Assembly (NCBI GenBank): GCA_045595785.1
Contig: JAZOBE010000028.1
Location: 1 to 13,994, forward strand
Origin: SFLA01 sp045595785
GTDB taxonomy: Bacteria > Bacillota > Clostridia > Oscillospirales > CAG-382
DNA length: 13,994 bases
Direction of reading: 5' to 3'
Shown: in pieces, positions 7,368 through 12,901 of the stretch
Layout: each line of letters begins with the position of its first letter
Position numbering within the stretch: the stretch's first letter is position 1
Made by a program: the position numbers and the translations under genes
Notes under the pieces: generated by a model
Told to the model about the DNA's origin: nothing
The model's database searches: none
The model's input: only the letters and a program-made list of their open reading frames with translations

Positions 7368-7401
7368 AAAAAAACAAAGGAGAGCAATTATTGCTCTCCT
7401 T
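7368..7401 (-). terminator. Terminator between convergent genes, strongest for rpsU
   Basis: AAGGAGAGCAA (7377-7387) pairs with TTGCTCTCCTT (7391-7401) through a 3-nt loop. On the minus strand it is followed by a seven-T run (7374-7368), a classic terminator for rpsU. On the plus strand the tail is TATATTTTC, so it may also end the membrane-protein message. Confidence 0.85.
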
Positions 7402-7423
7402 ATATTTTCATAGTCTGAAATCC

Positions 7424-7600
7424 TTATTTATACTTGCGCTTTCTAGCAGCCTCGGACTTCTTCTTGCGCTTTACGCTGGGCTTCTCGTAATGCTCTCTCT
7501 TACGGAGTTCTGCCTGAACACCGCTTCTGAGGTAGCTTCTCTTGAATCTGCGAAGGGCGCTGTCTATGCTTTCGTTTTCTTTTACTTTAATTTCAGCCAT
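7424..7600 (-). CDS. rpsU: 30S ribosomal protein S21
   Basis: Too short for many gene finders but unmistakable: 58 residues beginning MAEIKVKENESIDSALRRFK and ending in the basic tail RKKKSEAARKRKYK. S21 binds the small subunit near the platform and the anti-Shine-Dalgarno region and assists initiation. The KREHYEKPSVKRKKKSEAARKRK tail region is typical of Bacillota S21. A purine-rich GGAGGGAGGG lies upstream of the ATG at 7600. It sits downstream of rplT but has its own perfect promoter (7650-7678), so it can be expressed independently of the autoregulated infC operon. Confidence 0.96.
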   Translation of the reverse strand: MAEIKVKENESIDSALRRFKRSYLRSGVQAELRKREHYEKPSVKRKKKSEAARKRKYK

Positions 7601-7649
7601 TTTTTGTCCCTCCCTCCGTGCCTGACGGGAATTTTGTCATAATATGGTT

Positions 7650-7678
7650 ATTATATCAGAACAATCTTTTGTTGTCAA
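7650..7678 (-). promoter_or_regulatory. Perfect consensus sigma-A promoter for rpsU
   Basis: On the minus strand: TTGACA (7678-7673), a 17-nt spacer and TATAAT (7655-7650). Both hexamers match consensus exactly. It starts 5 nt past the rplT stop, with no terminator between, so read-through from rplT is also possible. Confidence 0.9.
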
Positions 7679-7682
7679 GTCT

Positions 7683-8036
7683 TTAGAGTGCAGCCTTAGC
7701 GGTTTCAACAAGCTTTGCGAAAGCAGCCTTGTCGGAAACAGCCAGTTCAGCAAGCATCTTACGGTTAAGGGTGATACCGCTCTTCTTGAGACCGTTCATG
7801 AAGCGAGAATAGTTGATACCTTCAACCTTGCACTGTGCGGAAATTCTGGTGATCCACAGAGCGCGGAAATCTCTCTTCTTCTGTTTTCTGCCGATGTAAG
7901 CATAGTTACCGCTCTTAAGAACGGCCTGCTTAGCCATCTTGAAATGTTTACTTTTTGCGCCCCAATAGCCCTTAGCGAGCTTTAAGGTTTTATTTCTTCT
8001 CTTTCTGGTAGAAAGAGCGCCTTTTACTCTTGCCAT
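7683..8036 (-). CDS. rplT: 50S ribosomal protein L20
   Basis: The 117-residue L20 has the conserved opening MARVKGALSTRKRRNKTLKLAKGYWG split around a long basic N-terminal extension, and the globular C-terminal half with FRALWITRISAQ and YSRFMNGLKKSGI. L20 binds 23S rRNA early in large-subunit assembly. In Bacillota it also represses the infC-rpmI-rplT operon by binding the leader RNA. GGAGG lies 8 nt before the ATG. It is the third gene of the operon, 29 nt after rpmI. Confidence 0.98.
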   Translation of the reverse strand: MARVKGALSTRKRRNKTLKLAKGYWGAKSKHFKMAKQAVLKSGNYAYIGRKQKKRDFRALWITRISAQCKVEGINYSRFMNGLKKSGITLNRKMLAELAVSDKAAFAKLVETAKAAL

Positions 8037-8065
8037 TTCGTTTATCCTCCGTTAATGATATTTCC

Positions 8066-8266
8066 TTATTTGGAATAAGGGATGAGCCTGTTGAGATCGT
8101 TCATTCTGGTAGTGCTTACATAAGAAGCCTTACGGAGCGCTCTCTTGCGTTTTGCAGTCTTAAGACCGGTCTTATGACGGTGGCCGGGATGACCCATTTT
8201 TACTTTACCGCCGGCAGTCCAGCTAAGTCTTTTAGCGGTTGCCTTGTGTGTCTTGATTTTGCCCAT
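8066..8266 (-). CDS. rpmI: 50S ribosomal protein L35
   Basis: The 66-residue basic protein has the typical L35 motifs KIKTHKATAKRL, GHPGHRHKTGLKT and KRALRKASYVS. It is a late-assembling component of the large subunit. AAAGGAAG precedes the ATG. Only 2 nt separate it from the infC stop, and its SD lies in the end of infC, indicating translational coupling in the infC-rpmI-rplT operon. Confidence 0.97.
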   Translation of the reverse strand: MGKIKTHKATAKRLSWTAGGKVKMGHPGHRHKTGLKTAKRKRALRKASYVSTTRMNDLNRLIPYSK

Positions 8267-8268
8267 TG

Positions 8269-8802
8269 TTATCTTCCTTTCGATTGATTTGCCGTTCTTT
8301 TCGGTGCGAGTATCATTATCATATTACGTCCGTCAAGCTTTGCGGGCTTTTCAACCACACCGCATTCCTCACACGCATCTGCAAACTTTTGCAGAAGGGT
8401 AAGGCCGTTCTCGGTGTGAGCCATTTCTCTGCCGAAGAACTTGACAAGAACCTTTACACGGTTTCCTTTGTTAAGGAACTCCAATGCTTTGTTAAGTTTG
8501 GTGTTGAAATCGTGAGTGTCGATACGGCATCTGAGCTGAAGCTCCTTGAGCTCAACTGTCTGCTGTTTCTTCTTCATTTCCTTTTCCCGCTTTTCTTTTT
8601 CGAAGCGGTACTTTCCGAAATCCATTACCTTGCAAACGGGGGGCTTTGCGTCAGGCGCGATCTCAACCAGGTCGAGGCCGGATTCTTCTGCCAGACGGCG
8701 TGCCTGTGCGATAGATACGATACCTATCTGATTTCCTTCTGCATCTATAAGGCGGACTTCACTTGCTTTGATTTCATCGTTGATGAACGATTTAGTGCTG
8801 AT
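8269..8802 (-). CDS. infC: Translation initiation factor IF-3, AUC start
   Basis: IF-3 binds the 30S subunit, prevents premature joining of 50S and checks start codon and initiator tRNA. The product has 177 residues. The N domain begins ISTKSFINDEIKASEVRLID, with the IF-3 signature SGLDLVEIAPDAKPPVCKV and DFGKYRFEKEKREKE before the linker. The C domain contains RCRIDTHDFNTKL and GREMAHTENG. An SD GGAGGTG (8817-8811) is 8 nt upstream of an ATC codon at 8802. No ATG, GTG or TTG lies between the SD and the conserved body, and the longer ATG frame to 8886 runs through a terminator hairpin. Rare start codons are a known hallmark of infC and let IF-3 repress its own translation. First gene of its operon. 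Confidence 0.93.
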   Translation of the reverse strand: MSTKSFINDEIKASEVRLIDAEGNQIGIVSIAQARRLAEESGLDLVEIAPDAKPPVCKVMDFGKYRFEKEKREKEMKKKQQTVELKELQLRCRIDTHDFNTKLNKALEFLNKGNRVKVLVKFFGREMAHTENGLTLLQKFADACEECGVVEKPAKLDGRNMIMILAPKRTANQSKGR

Positions 8803-8966
8803 AGCTGATACACCTCCGTGATAATGCGCTTTTTGCAATAAAAAAAGCTGTGCGAAACAAAAAAGCACAGCAACACAAACCGACATAACTATCGGGTGCG
8901 AAAACTATCTACCGCGCCTGACTCTTTGTCGGCGGGTGAGGAGCAAAATGCTCCAACTTCTTTGTC
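8803..8966 (-). promoter_or_regulatory. infC operon leader (expected L20 leader)
   Basis: About 165 nt of untranslated RNA separate the promoter at 8973-9001 from infC. The RNA contains a small hairpin GGAGCA/TGCTCC (8954-8940), a GC-rich region around 8895-8937 and an intrinsic terminator (8871-8841). Position and layout match the L20 leader of Bacillota, where ribosomal protein L20 binds an rRNA-like fold and promotes termination. I could not verify the rRNA-mimic fold by eye, so the name rests on context. Confidence 0.65.
8841..8871 (-). terminator. Attenuator-type terminator in the infC leader
   Basis: On the minus strand GCTGTGC (8871-8865), an 11-nt loop, GCACAGC (8853-8847) and six T residues (8846-8841). 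It lies about 40 nt before the infC start, so transcription of the operon must be able to pass it. This is the expected control point. Confidence 0.8.
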
Positions 8967-8972
8967 CAAAGC

Positions 8973-9001
8973 ATAATACCACACCTTTTACCCTTTGTCA
9001 A
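8973..9001 (-). promoter_or_regulatory. Sigma-A promoter of infC-rpmI-rplT
   Basis: On the minus strand TTGACA (9001-8996), a 17-nt spacer and TATTAT (8978-8973). Confidence 0.85.
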
Positions 9002-9080
9002 TAGGTTTTATCAACTTTTTTAATAAATTTTTGCTTATCCTCAGCATATATTGTAATGAAATATAAAGGAGGTAATTTTT

Positions 9081-9827
9081 ATGCCCAGATTGTTTTTAAG
9101 CCCGTCGACACAGGAATATAATCTGTATTACGACGGTAACGGAAACGAGGAATACTATATGAATCAGATTGCCGATCTTATGGAACCGTATCTTTCCGCA
9201 AGCGGAATTTCTTTTACCCGTAATGATCCTGATGGATCCGTGGGCGCTTCGGTGCGAAAATCCAATTCCGGCAGCTACGGGTTGCATCTGGCTTTACATT
9301 CCAACGCTTCGGGCAGCGCCAACCCGGGCGGACAGCAGGGAAGCGATTTTTATTATTTTACCGGCAGTGGCGACGGAAAGCGGGCGGCGGATATTTTTGT
9401 TTCCCTTTTTAAGAATATTTATCCCGTTCCCGCTCGTGTTCGCGCTCTTCCCACCACCACACTTTATGAGGTTCGCAACACATCCGCGCCAACTGTGCTT
9501 GCAGAGATAGCCTACCACGATAATCCCGAGGATGCCGAATGGATACGTAGCAACCTTAACGTTATCGCACGGACTCTGGCTCAAGGCGTGGCAGAGTATT
9601 TCGGCGTTCCTTTCGTACAGCCCGGTGTTTCCGAAACAGGCACCGTACGCACCAACGGCGGCAGACTTAACCTCCGTTCATCACCTTCTCTCGAAGGGCA
9701 GATAATAGGCGCAATCCCCAACGGCGCCACCGTTACCATTACCGGAAGAAACGGAAACTGGTATGCTGTTATCTACGGCGGACAAAATGGCTATGTTTCC
9801 GGAGATTACATCGTCGTCAACGGATAA
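9081..9827 (+). CDS. N-acetylmuramoyl-L-alanine amidase (Amidase_3) with C-terminal SH3b domain
   Basis: The 248-residue putative peptidoglycan hydrolase would cleave the bond between N-acetylmuramic acid and L-alanine. Residues 1-176 form the Amidase_3 fold: EEYYMNQIADL (23-33) supplies a Glu ligand, HLALHSN (69-75) a His ligand, and VLAEIAYHDNPEDAEW (139-154) the catalytic Glu region. The first zinc His usual in this fold is not evident: the equivalent loop reads SPSTQEYN. A bacterial SH3 domain follows at about 185-247 (LNLRSSPSLEGQIIGAIPNG, WYAV, GYVSGDYI). No signal peptide is present, so it may act on the cell's own wall during lysis or sporulation, or leave by another route. AAGGAGG precedes the ATG. 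A CATATATT at 9045-9052 resembles a sporulation sigma -10 box, but I find no matching -35. Confidence 0.88.
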   Translation: MPRLFLSPSTQEYNLYYDGNGNEEYYMNQIADLMEPYLSASGISFTRNDPDGSVGASVRKSNSGSYGLHLALHSNASGSANPGGQQGSDFYYFTGSGDGKRAADIFVSLFKNIYPVPARVRALPTTTLYEVRNTSAPTVLAEIAYHDNPEDAEWIRSNLNVIARTLAQGVAEYFGVPFVQPGVSETGTVRTNGGRLNLRSSPSLEGQIIGAIPNGATVTITGRNGNWYAVIYGGQNGYVSGDYIVVNG

Positions 9828-9849
9828 AATATAATATTTTGCGCAAAAT

Positions 9850-9871
9850 GACTCCGAAAGGAGTCGTTTTT
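9850..9871 (+). terminator. Terminator hairpin of the amidase gene, also holding the next gene's SD
   Basis: GACTCC (9850-9855), a GAAA tetraloop and GGAGTC (9860-9865), then G and five T. The 3' arm contains AAGGAG, the only SD candidate for the gene starting at 9870 or 9876. Confidence 0.75.
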
Positions 9872-10265
9872 GTTTATGCTTGGATGGTTAAAAAGATATT
9901 TTTGTTTATTTCTCCTCGGCGGCAGTATATACGTTATAATAGAAATGCTTTACCGTGGCAGAAGCCATTTTTCAATGTTTCTCGCAGGGGGATTATCGGT
10001 AGTTTTCATACGTCTTGTCTGCGGCAGAATACGCAATCTCTTGCTTCGCTGTCTTGCAGGTGGTGTTATTATTACGGGCGTTGAGCTTGTTTTTGGTATA
10101 ATATTTAATATATGGCTTGGTATGGGTGTGTGGGATTATTCTCATTTGCCTTATAATATTATGGGGCAGGTATGCCCATATTTTACACTTGTTTGGGCAT
10201 TCCTCACAATTCCCGCATTGTGGCTTGGCAATCTCGTCTGCGGCAGACACAAAAGGGAATATTAA
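9870..10265 (+). CDS. CmpB-like putative ABC transporter permease (PF06541 family) membrane protein
   Basis: The product is a small polytopic protein of 131 residues from TTG 9870, or 129 from ATG 9876. Four hydrophobic segments are present. The sequence is typical of the COG4905/PF06541 'putative ABC transporter' family: LYRGRSHFSMFLAGGL, then ITGVELVFGIIFNIWLGMGVWDYSHLPYNIMGQVCPYFTLVW. The family label is historical; no ATPase partner adjoins and function is not established. The SD AAGGAG is 6 nt from the TTG and 12 nt from the ATG, which favours TTG. That SD is inside the preceding terminator hairpin, so the gene is either expressed by read-through of the amidase message with hidden SD or from an unseen promoter. 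The next repeat-borne promoter begins 7 nt after the stop. Confidence 0.8.
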   Translation: MFMLGWLKRYFCLFLLGGSIYVIIEMLYRGRSHFSMFLAGGLSVVFIRLVCGRIRNLLLRCLAGGVIITGVELVFGIIFNIWLGMGVWDYSHLPYNIMGQVCPYFTLVWAFLTIPALWLGNLVCGRHKREY

Positions 10266-10272
10266 TAAATGC

Positions 10273-10301
10273 TTGACAAAATCTGTCTTTTATGGTAAAA
10301 T
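10273..10301 (+). promoter_or_regulatory. Repeat-borne sigma-A promoter, copy A
   Basis: TTGACA (10273-10278), a 17-nt spacer, TAAAAT (10296-10301). The expected start is near 10308, giving a transcript of about 80 nt to the terminator. Confidence 0.85.
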
Positions 10302-10336
10302 GCATATACAGTAAATAGCATCTACTTTAAGAGCAG

Positions 10337-11230
10337 GTGTGCCCATATATCGAGTGTGTTCCGCCCTGCCTTTGCAAGGGCGGTTTTTGCTTATATATCT
10401 ACGATGCTTGTGGCAATATTCTTTCTGTAACAGGTTCGCTTGCTTCTACAGTAGGTCAGATAAACCCGTTTAGATATCGCGGTTACTACTATGATAGCAA
10501 AATTGCACTGTATTACCTCAACAGCCGTTTTTATGACCCGCAGGTTGGTAGGTTTATAAATGCGGACGGTATCGTCGGTGCAAACGGCGGGGTTGTCGGC
10601 TTCAACATGTTTGCATATTGTAATAATAATGCGATAAATATGGCAGATTATTCTGGTGAAGATGCAATTCTTCTTCATTATCCTGAACGTGCCAATATTA
10701 CAGGAATAGCCAATTTTGGACATACCGCGTTGTTATTACAAGATAAGAGTGGTATATGGTACTATTTTTCTTGGGGTGCAAAATCTACTGCCGACAAAAT
10801 TGCGTTGATTCGCGGCGCTGAGTCAATTCATTATTTAGAGAAGGTTGGAAAAATAAAAGTCAAATATTGGGCTCATATCATAGACCTTCTTATGAAATCG
10901 CCCGACCCTACCGCTATAGAAGGTTTAAATTCGTATGTTTATATGAAAGGCGATTTTTCTAATGCGTTAGGATATTTAGAAGGACTAAAAGGGAAAAAGT
11001 ATTATTTGTTAACGCAAAATTGCGTTCAAACTTGTCTCAGGGCGCTCACATTAGGCACTTTTTCAAAGTATAATTCTCAGAAATATGCTTTGTCTAAAAA
11101 CGAAAACAGCGCTATACCAAATACAGTGTATCCTGCGTGGCGAAAATTCTATAATAGCATAGACGCGTATTTAAGTGCACCATGGTGGAAACGAGTTTTT
11201 ATGAAAAATCCATATCGGTATATGTTTTAG
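10337..11230 (+). CDS. Truncated RHS core with C-terminal putative toxin domain (orphan RHS tip)
   Basis: The open frame spans 297 codons from GTG 10337, but only the part from about 10394 is homologous to known proteins. Residues 20-105 are the end of an RHS-repeat-associated core: YDACGNILSVTG, then NPFRYRGYYYD, LYYLNSRFYDPQVGRFINADG and NMFAYCNNNAINMADYSG. The N-terminal thousand or more residues of a normal RHS/wall-associated protein are missing. Residues 108-297 form a variable tip: GHTALLLQDK with His129, WYYFSWG, and LLTQNCVQTCLRAL with Cys229. The His-then-Cys order resembles permuted NlpC/P60 (LRAT/PPPDE-like) hydrolases. The GTG has no spaced SD, and the frame crosses a terminator at 10361-10388, so translation as drawn is doubtful. 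It is more likely a silent cassette or pseudogene awaiting recombination. A candidate immunity gene follows after 16 nt. Confidence 0.75.
   Translation: MCPYIECVPPCLCKGGFCLYIYDACGNILSVTGSLASTVGQINPFRYRGYYYDSKIALYYLNSRFYDPQVGRFINADGIVGANGGVVGFNMFAYCNNNAINMADYSGEDAILLHYPERANITGIANFGHTALLLQDKSGIWYYFSWGAKSTADKIALIRGAESIHYLEKVGKIKVKYWAHIIDLLMKSPDPTAIEGLNSYVYMKGDFSNALGYLEGLKGKKYYLLTQNCVQTCLRALTLGTFSKYNSQKYALSKNENSAIPNTVYPAWRKFYNSIDAYLSAPWWKRVFMKNPYRYMF
10361..10388 (+). terminator. Intrinsic terminator in leader repeat copy A
   Basis: CCGCCCT (10361-10367) pairs with AGGGCGG (10377-10383), followed by five T. GCAGG at 10333-10337 could instead pair with CCTGC at 10365-10369, which would break the terminator stem, so an attenuation switch is conceivable. 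Confidence 0.85.
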
Positions 11231-11246
11231 GTATTGGAGATATATT

Positions 11247-11711
11247 ATGATTTGTAAAAAAGCATTAATTGTAAGCGCAATTGTTACTGTGTTAGTTATA
11301 TTTATCACGATTGCTGTTGTTTTTATAATCACAGATATAAAGCACTACAATTGGCTTATGGAGGTTAATCGAACAGAAATATATGAAAGCGAAACAGAAT
11401 ATTTAGAGATTAGATATCAAAATGACGGGAGTTTTGTTTTTACAAAAAGAACAAAAGACAATACTAGTCAATTTAGTAGTGGCGCAGACTTTATTAGCCA
11501 AAATGTTGCCGTGTATGACGGAAAATATTCATTGCCCAAATTACCTCTGTTCTATGAGTTTATTTTCAATGGCGATACAGTAACTCTTTATAATAATGGC
11601 GAATTAGTTGATGTATATATTAAAGTTCTAGATAATATTTCTGAAAGCTCTGCGTTATCTGACAACAAATATATACGGAGTGGAATTCCGCTATTACGCA
11701 AATTATATTAA
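11247..11711 (+). CDS. Hypothetical membrane-anchored protein, candidate immunity protein
   Basis: The 154-residue protein has one N-terminal membrane anchor (about residues 6-29, ALIVSAIVTVLVIFITIAVV) and a predicted extracytoplasmic domain of about 120 residues. That domain is rich in beta-strand patterns (EYLEIRYQNDGSFVFTK, GDTVTLYNNGELVDVYIKVL). GGAG lies 7 nt before the ATG, 16 nt after the RHS-tip stop. I recognise no family. Being directly downstream of an RHS tip, AT-rich and anchored at the membrane face where an incoming hydrolase would act, it fits an immunity role. That is inference from position only. Confidence 0.6.
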   Translation: MICKKALIVSAIVTVLVIFITIAVVFIITDIKHYNWLMEVNRTEIYESETEYLEIRYQNDGSFVFTKRTKDNTSQFSSGADFISQNVAVYDGKYSLPKLPLFYEFIFNGDTVTLYNNGELVDVYIKVLDNISESSALSDNKYIRSGIPLLRKLY

Positions 11712-11712
11712 A

Positions 11713-11784
11713 GGATATACTTCCATTAGAATTAACGGGGTTCCGGGCCTTATAGGGATTAAGTTTATTTGGCCTACTCGATGA
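11713..11784 (+). pseudogene. Possible tail remnant of a lost toxin cassette
   Basis: In the gap between two genes an open frame reads NGVPGLIGIKFIWPTR and ends at TGA 11782-11784, 12 nt before the next gene's preferred start. It has no start or SD of its own. A toxin C-terminus abutting an immunity gene would look like this, and a clearer case occurs at 12771-12884. The stretch is short and could be chance. Confidence 0.25.
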
Positions 11785-11795
11785 AGGTAAATAGC

Positions 11796-12338
11796 ATGTG
11801 TATGAATAATAATTTAATAATCAACAAACTTAAAAAATTCATTAACAATGGCACATTTGATTATATAATGGATGCAGGATATAATGATTGCTATTTGAAA
11901 ACTCTGATGTTTCCTACTGATGATTTACATCTTACCAAGGAACAATTTGAGTGCTTAACGCACCTGTTAAATGACGGAGAAACTATTTACGTAATGCAAA
12001 TGGCATGGGATATGAAAGATGGTTTTTTTGACATTAACAACCAATGTTTTCAATTGAAATCGCCGATTGAGTATTCGGAATACGCTTCACTTGAGTTGTA
12101 CACAATTTCTTTGTTGGTTCCAACGCAATTTAACTGGATTGTGCTAGTCGAAGAGAACTTGGACAACGGAGAAGCACTTTTTATAGGAGACAAAAAAGTT
12201 ACAGAACAATTTAGGCAGATTTACTCATCGAATCAAGACGATTTAGCTAAATATGTTTTGATGTGGTTGAGCGATTATAAGAATCGTAATGTAAAGTTGG
12301 ACTATTTGGAACGAGTATTAGGAGCATTATCAAACTAA
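11796..12338 (+). CDS. Hypothetical soluble protein, candidate immunity protein
   Basis: The protein is acidic, soluble and has 180 residues, with no signal peptide or membrane segment. It is helix-rich at the N-terminus (LIINKLKKFINNG), has a mixed core (DGETIYVMQMAWDMKDG, FNWIVLVEENLDNGEALFIGD) and a helical C-terminus (DDLAKYVLMWLSDYKNRN). I do not recognise the family with certainty. Size, acidity, AT-rich composition and position after an RHS tip resemble cytoplasmic immunity proteins of polymorphic toxin loci. ATG 11796 was chosen because GAAGG lies 8 nt upstream; ATG 11781 and TTG 11769 in the same frame lack an SD. A hairpin terminator follows at 12422. Confidence 0.6.
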   Translation: MCMNNNLIINKLKKFINNGTFDYIMDAGYNDCYLKTLMFPTDDLHLTKEQFECLTHLLNDGETIYVMQMAWDMKDGFFDINNQCFQLKSPIEYSEYASLELYTISLLVPTQFNWIVLVEENLDNGEALFIGDKKVTEQFRQIYSSNQDDLAKYVLMWLSDYKNRNVKLDYLERVLGALSN

Positions 12339-12421
12339 AGCTTTCACACAGCATTTGTTATAGTTCCAGTTCTATGTCAATAGTTGGGAGTAGGGCTAAA
12401 AAATAACAAAGAATCGATGTT

Positions 12422-12456
12422 CAAGCAGCTGCTAAAGAGGCGGCTGCTTGAATTTT
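12422..12456 (+). terminator. Probable intrinsic terminator after the second immunity candidate
   Basis: CAAGCAGCTGC (12422-12432) pairs with GCGGCTGCTTG (12440-12450) through a 7-nt loop, with one G-U pair, followed by AATTTT. The T-tract is short. The 293-bp gap 12339-12631 holds only this hairpin and AT-rich sequence in which I see no gene. Confidence 0.65.
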
Positions 12457-12631
12457 GGCGTCTTTAAGGCGTGGAAACACACCTCAGCTCTAAGAATACA
12501 TTTTTGTCAATTTTTTCAGTCAAAGGTCTTCGCTTTACCCACACAACAATGTGTAGTTTAATAATTCATAAATTTATCGTAAAAGGTTGCTAACCCACAC
12601 GATTAATAATATAGCAAAGAATAGTCTTCCA

Positions 12632-12660
12632 TTGACAAAATCTGTCTTTTATGGTAAAAT
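12632..12660 (+). promoter_or_regulatory. Repeat-borne sigma-A promoter, copy B
   Basis: TTGACA, a 17-nt spacer and TAAAAT, identical to copy A. Confidence 0.85.
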
Positions 12661-12719
12661 GCATATACAGTAAATAGCATCTACTTTAAGAGCAGGTGTG
12701 CCCATATATCGAGTGTGTC

Positions 12720-12747
12720 CCGCCCTGCTTATGCAAGGGCGGCTTTT
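12720..12747 (+). terminator. Intrinsic terminator in leader repeat copy B
   Basis: CCGCCCT (12720-12726) pairs with AGGGCGG (12736-12742), then CTTTT. Compared with copy A the loop differs at two positions and the first T of the tract is C, so termination may be weaker. Confidence 0.75.
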
Positions 12748-12752
12748 GCTTA

Positions 12753-12884
12753 TATATCTACGATGCTTGGACATCTAGTATACAGTCCATGTTTAGACTT
12801 GGAAAAACTCCTAGTATGATGTGTAGAAACTGGGACACCGAGGCGGCTTGGAATGTGTTAACAAGAGAAAAACCTTATTTGTAG
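12753..12884 (+). pseudogene. RHS-core scrap fused to a toxin-like C-terminal tail
   Basis: The frame reads YIYDAW (RHS core, inside the repeat) and passes without a break into SSIQSMFRLGKTPSMMCRNW and a tail ending in REKPYL, with a stop at 12882-12884. The rest of the core and most of a toxin domain would have been lost by an in-frame deletion whose left end is the YDAW codon. There is no start codon with SD, and the upstream frame runs through a terminator. The tail matches nothing I recognise. Its place, just before a lipoprotein gene, suggests a lost toxin whose partner survived. Confidence 0.5.
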
Positions 12885-12901
12885 TAAAACGAGGTGCATT
12901 T

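Larger units (their letters stand above)
10273..10410 (+). repeat. 138-bp leader repeat, copy A
   Basis: Matches 12632-12769 over 138 bp with four substitutions and no gap. The first 76 bp match 13795-13870 with one substitution. It holds a sigma-A promoter, a short transcribed leader, an intrinsic terminator and, at its 3' end, about 17 bp that read as RHS core (YIYDA). The substitutions fall in the terminator loop (two) and just outside the stem (two), leaving the stem intact. Identity ends exactly where RHS-core coding continues in copy A and a different tail begins in copy B. Confidence 0.95.
12632..12769 (+). repeat. 138-bp leader repeat, copy B
   Basis: Same length and layout as copy A with four substitutions: promoter TTGACA (12632-12637) and TAAAAT (12655-12660), leader, terminator, and the RHS scrap. 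The identity ends within the Trp codon of the RHS-core motif YDAW. Confidence 0.95.

Noticed and set aside
7644..7985. Plus-strand ORFs opposite rpsU and rplT (7391-7642 and 7644-7985)
   Set aside because: They are antisense shadows of highly conserved ribosomal protein genes.
8803..8886. ATG-initiated N-terminal extension of infC
   Set aside because: The extension is encoded by the leader terminator hairpin and includes the SD itself. IF-3 homologues begin near the ISTKSFIND segment.
12457..12631. Possible insertion-sequence end or attachment site in the AT-rich gap before leader copy B
   Set aside because: Short inverted pieces such as ACACAACAATGTGT are present, but there is no matching partner end, target duplication or integrase gene.
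12696..12884. 62-codon ORF taken as a real small protein
   Set aside because: Its first 19 codons are leader and terminator sequence shared with copy A, the GTG start lacks an SD, and the rest is a fusion remnant.
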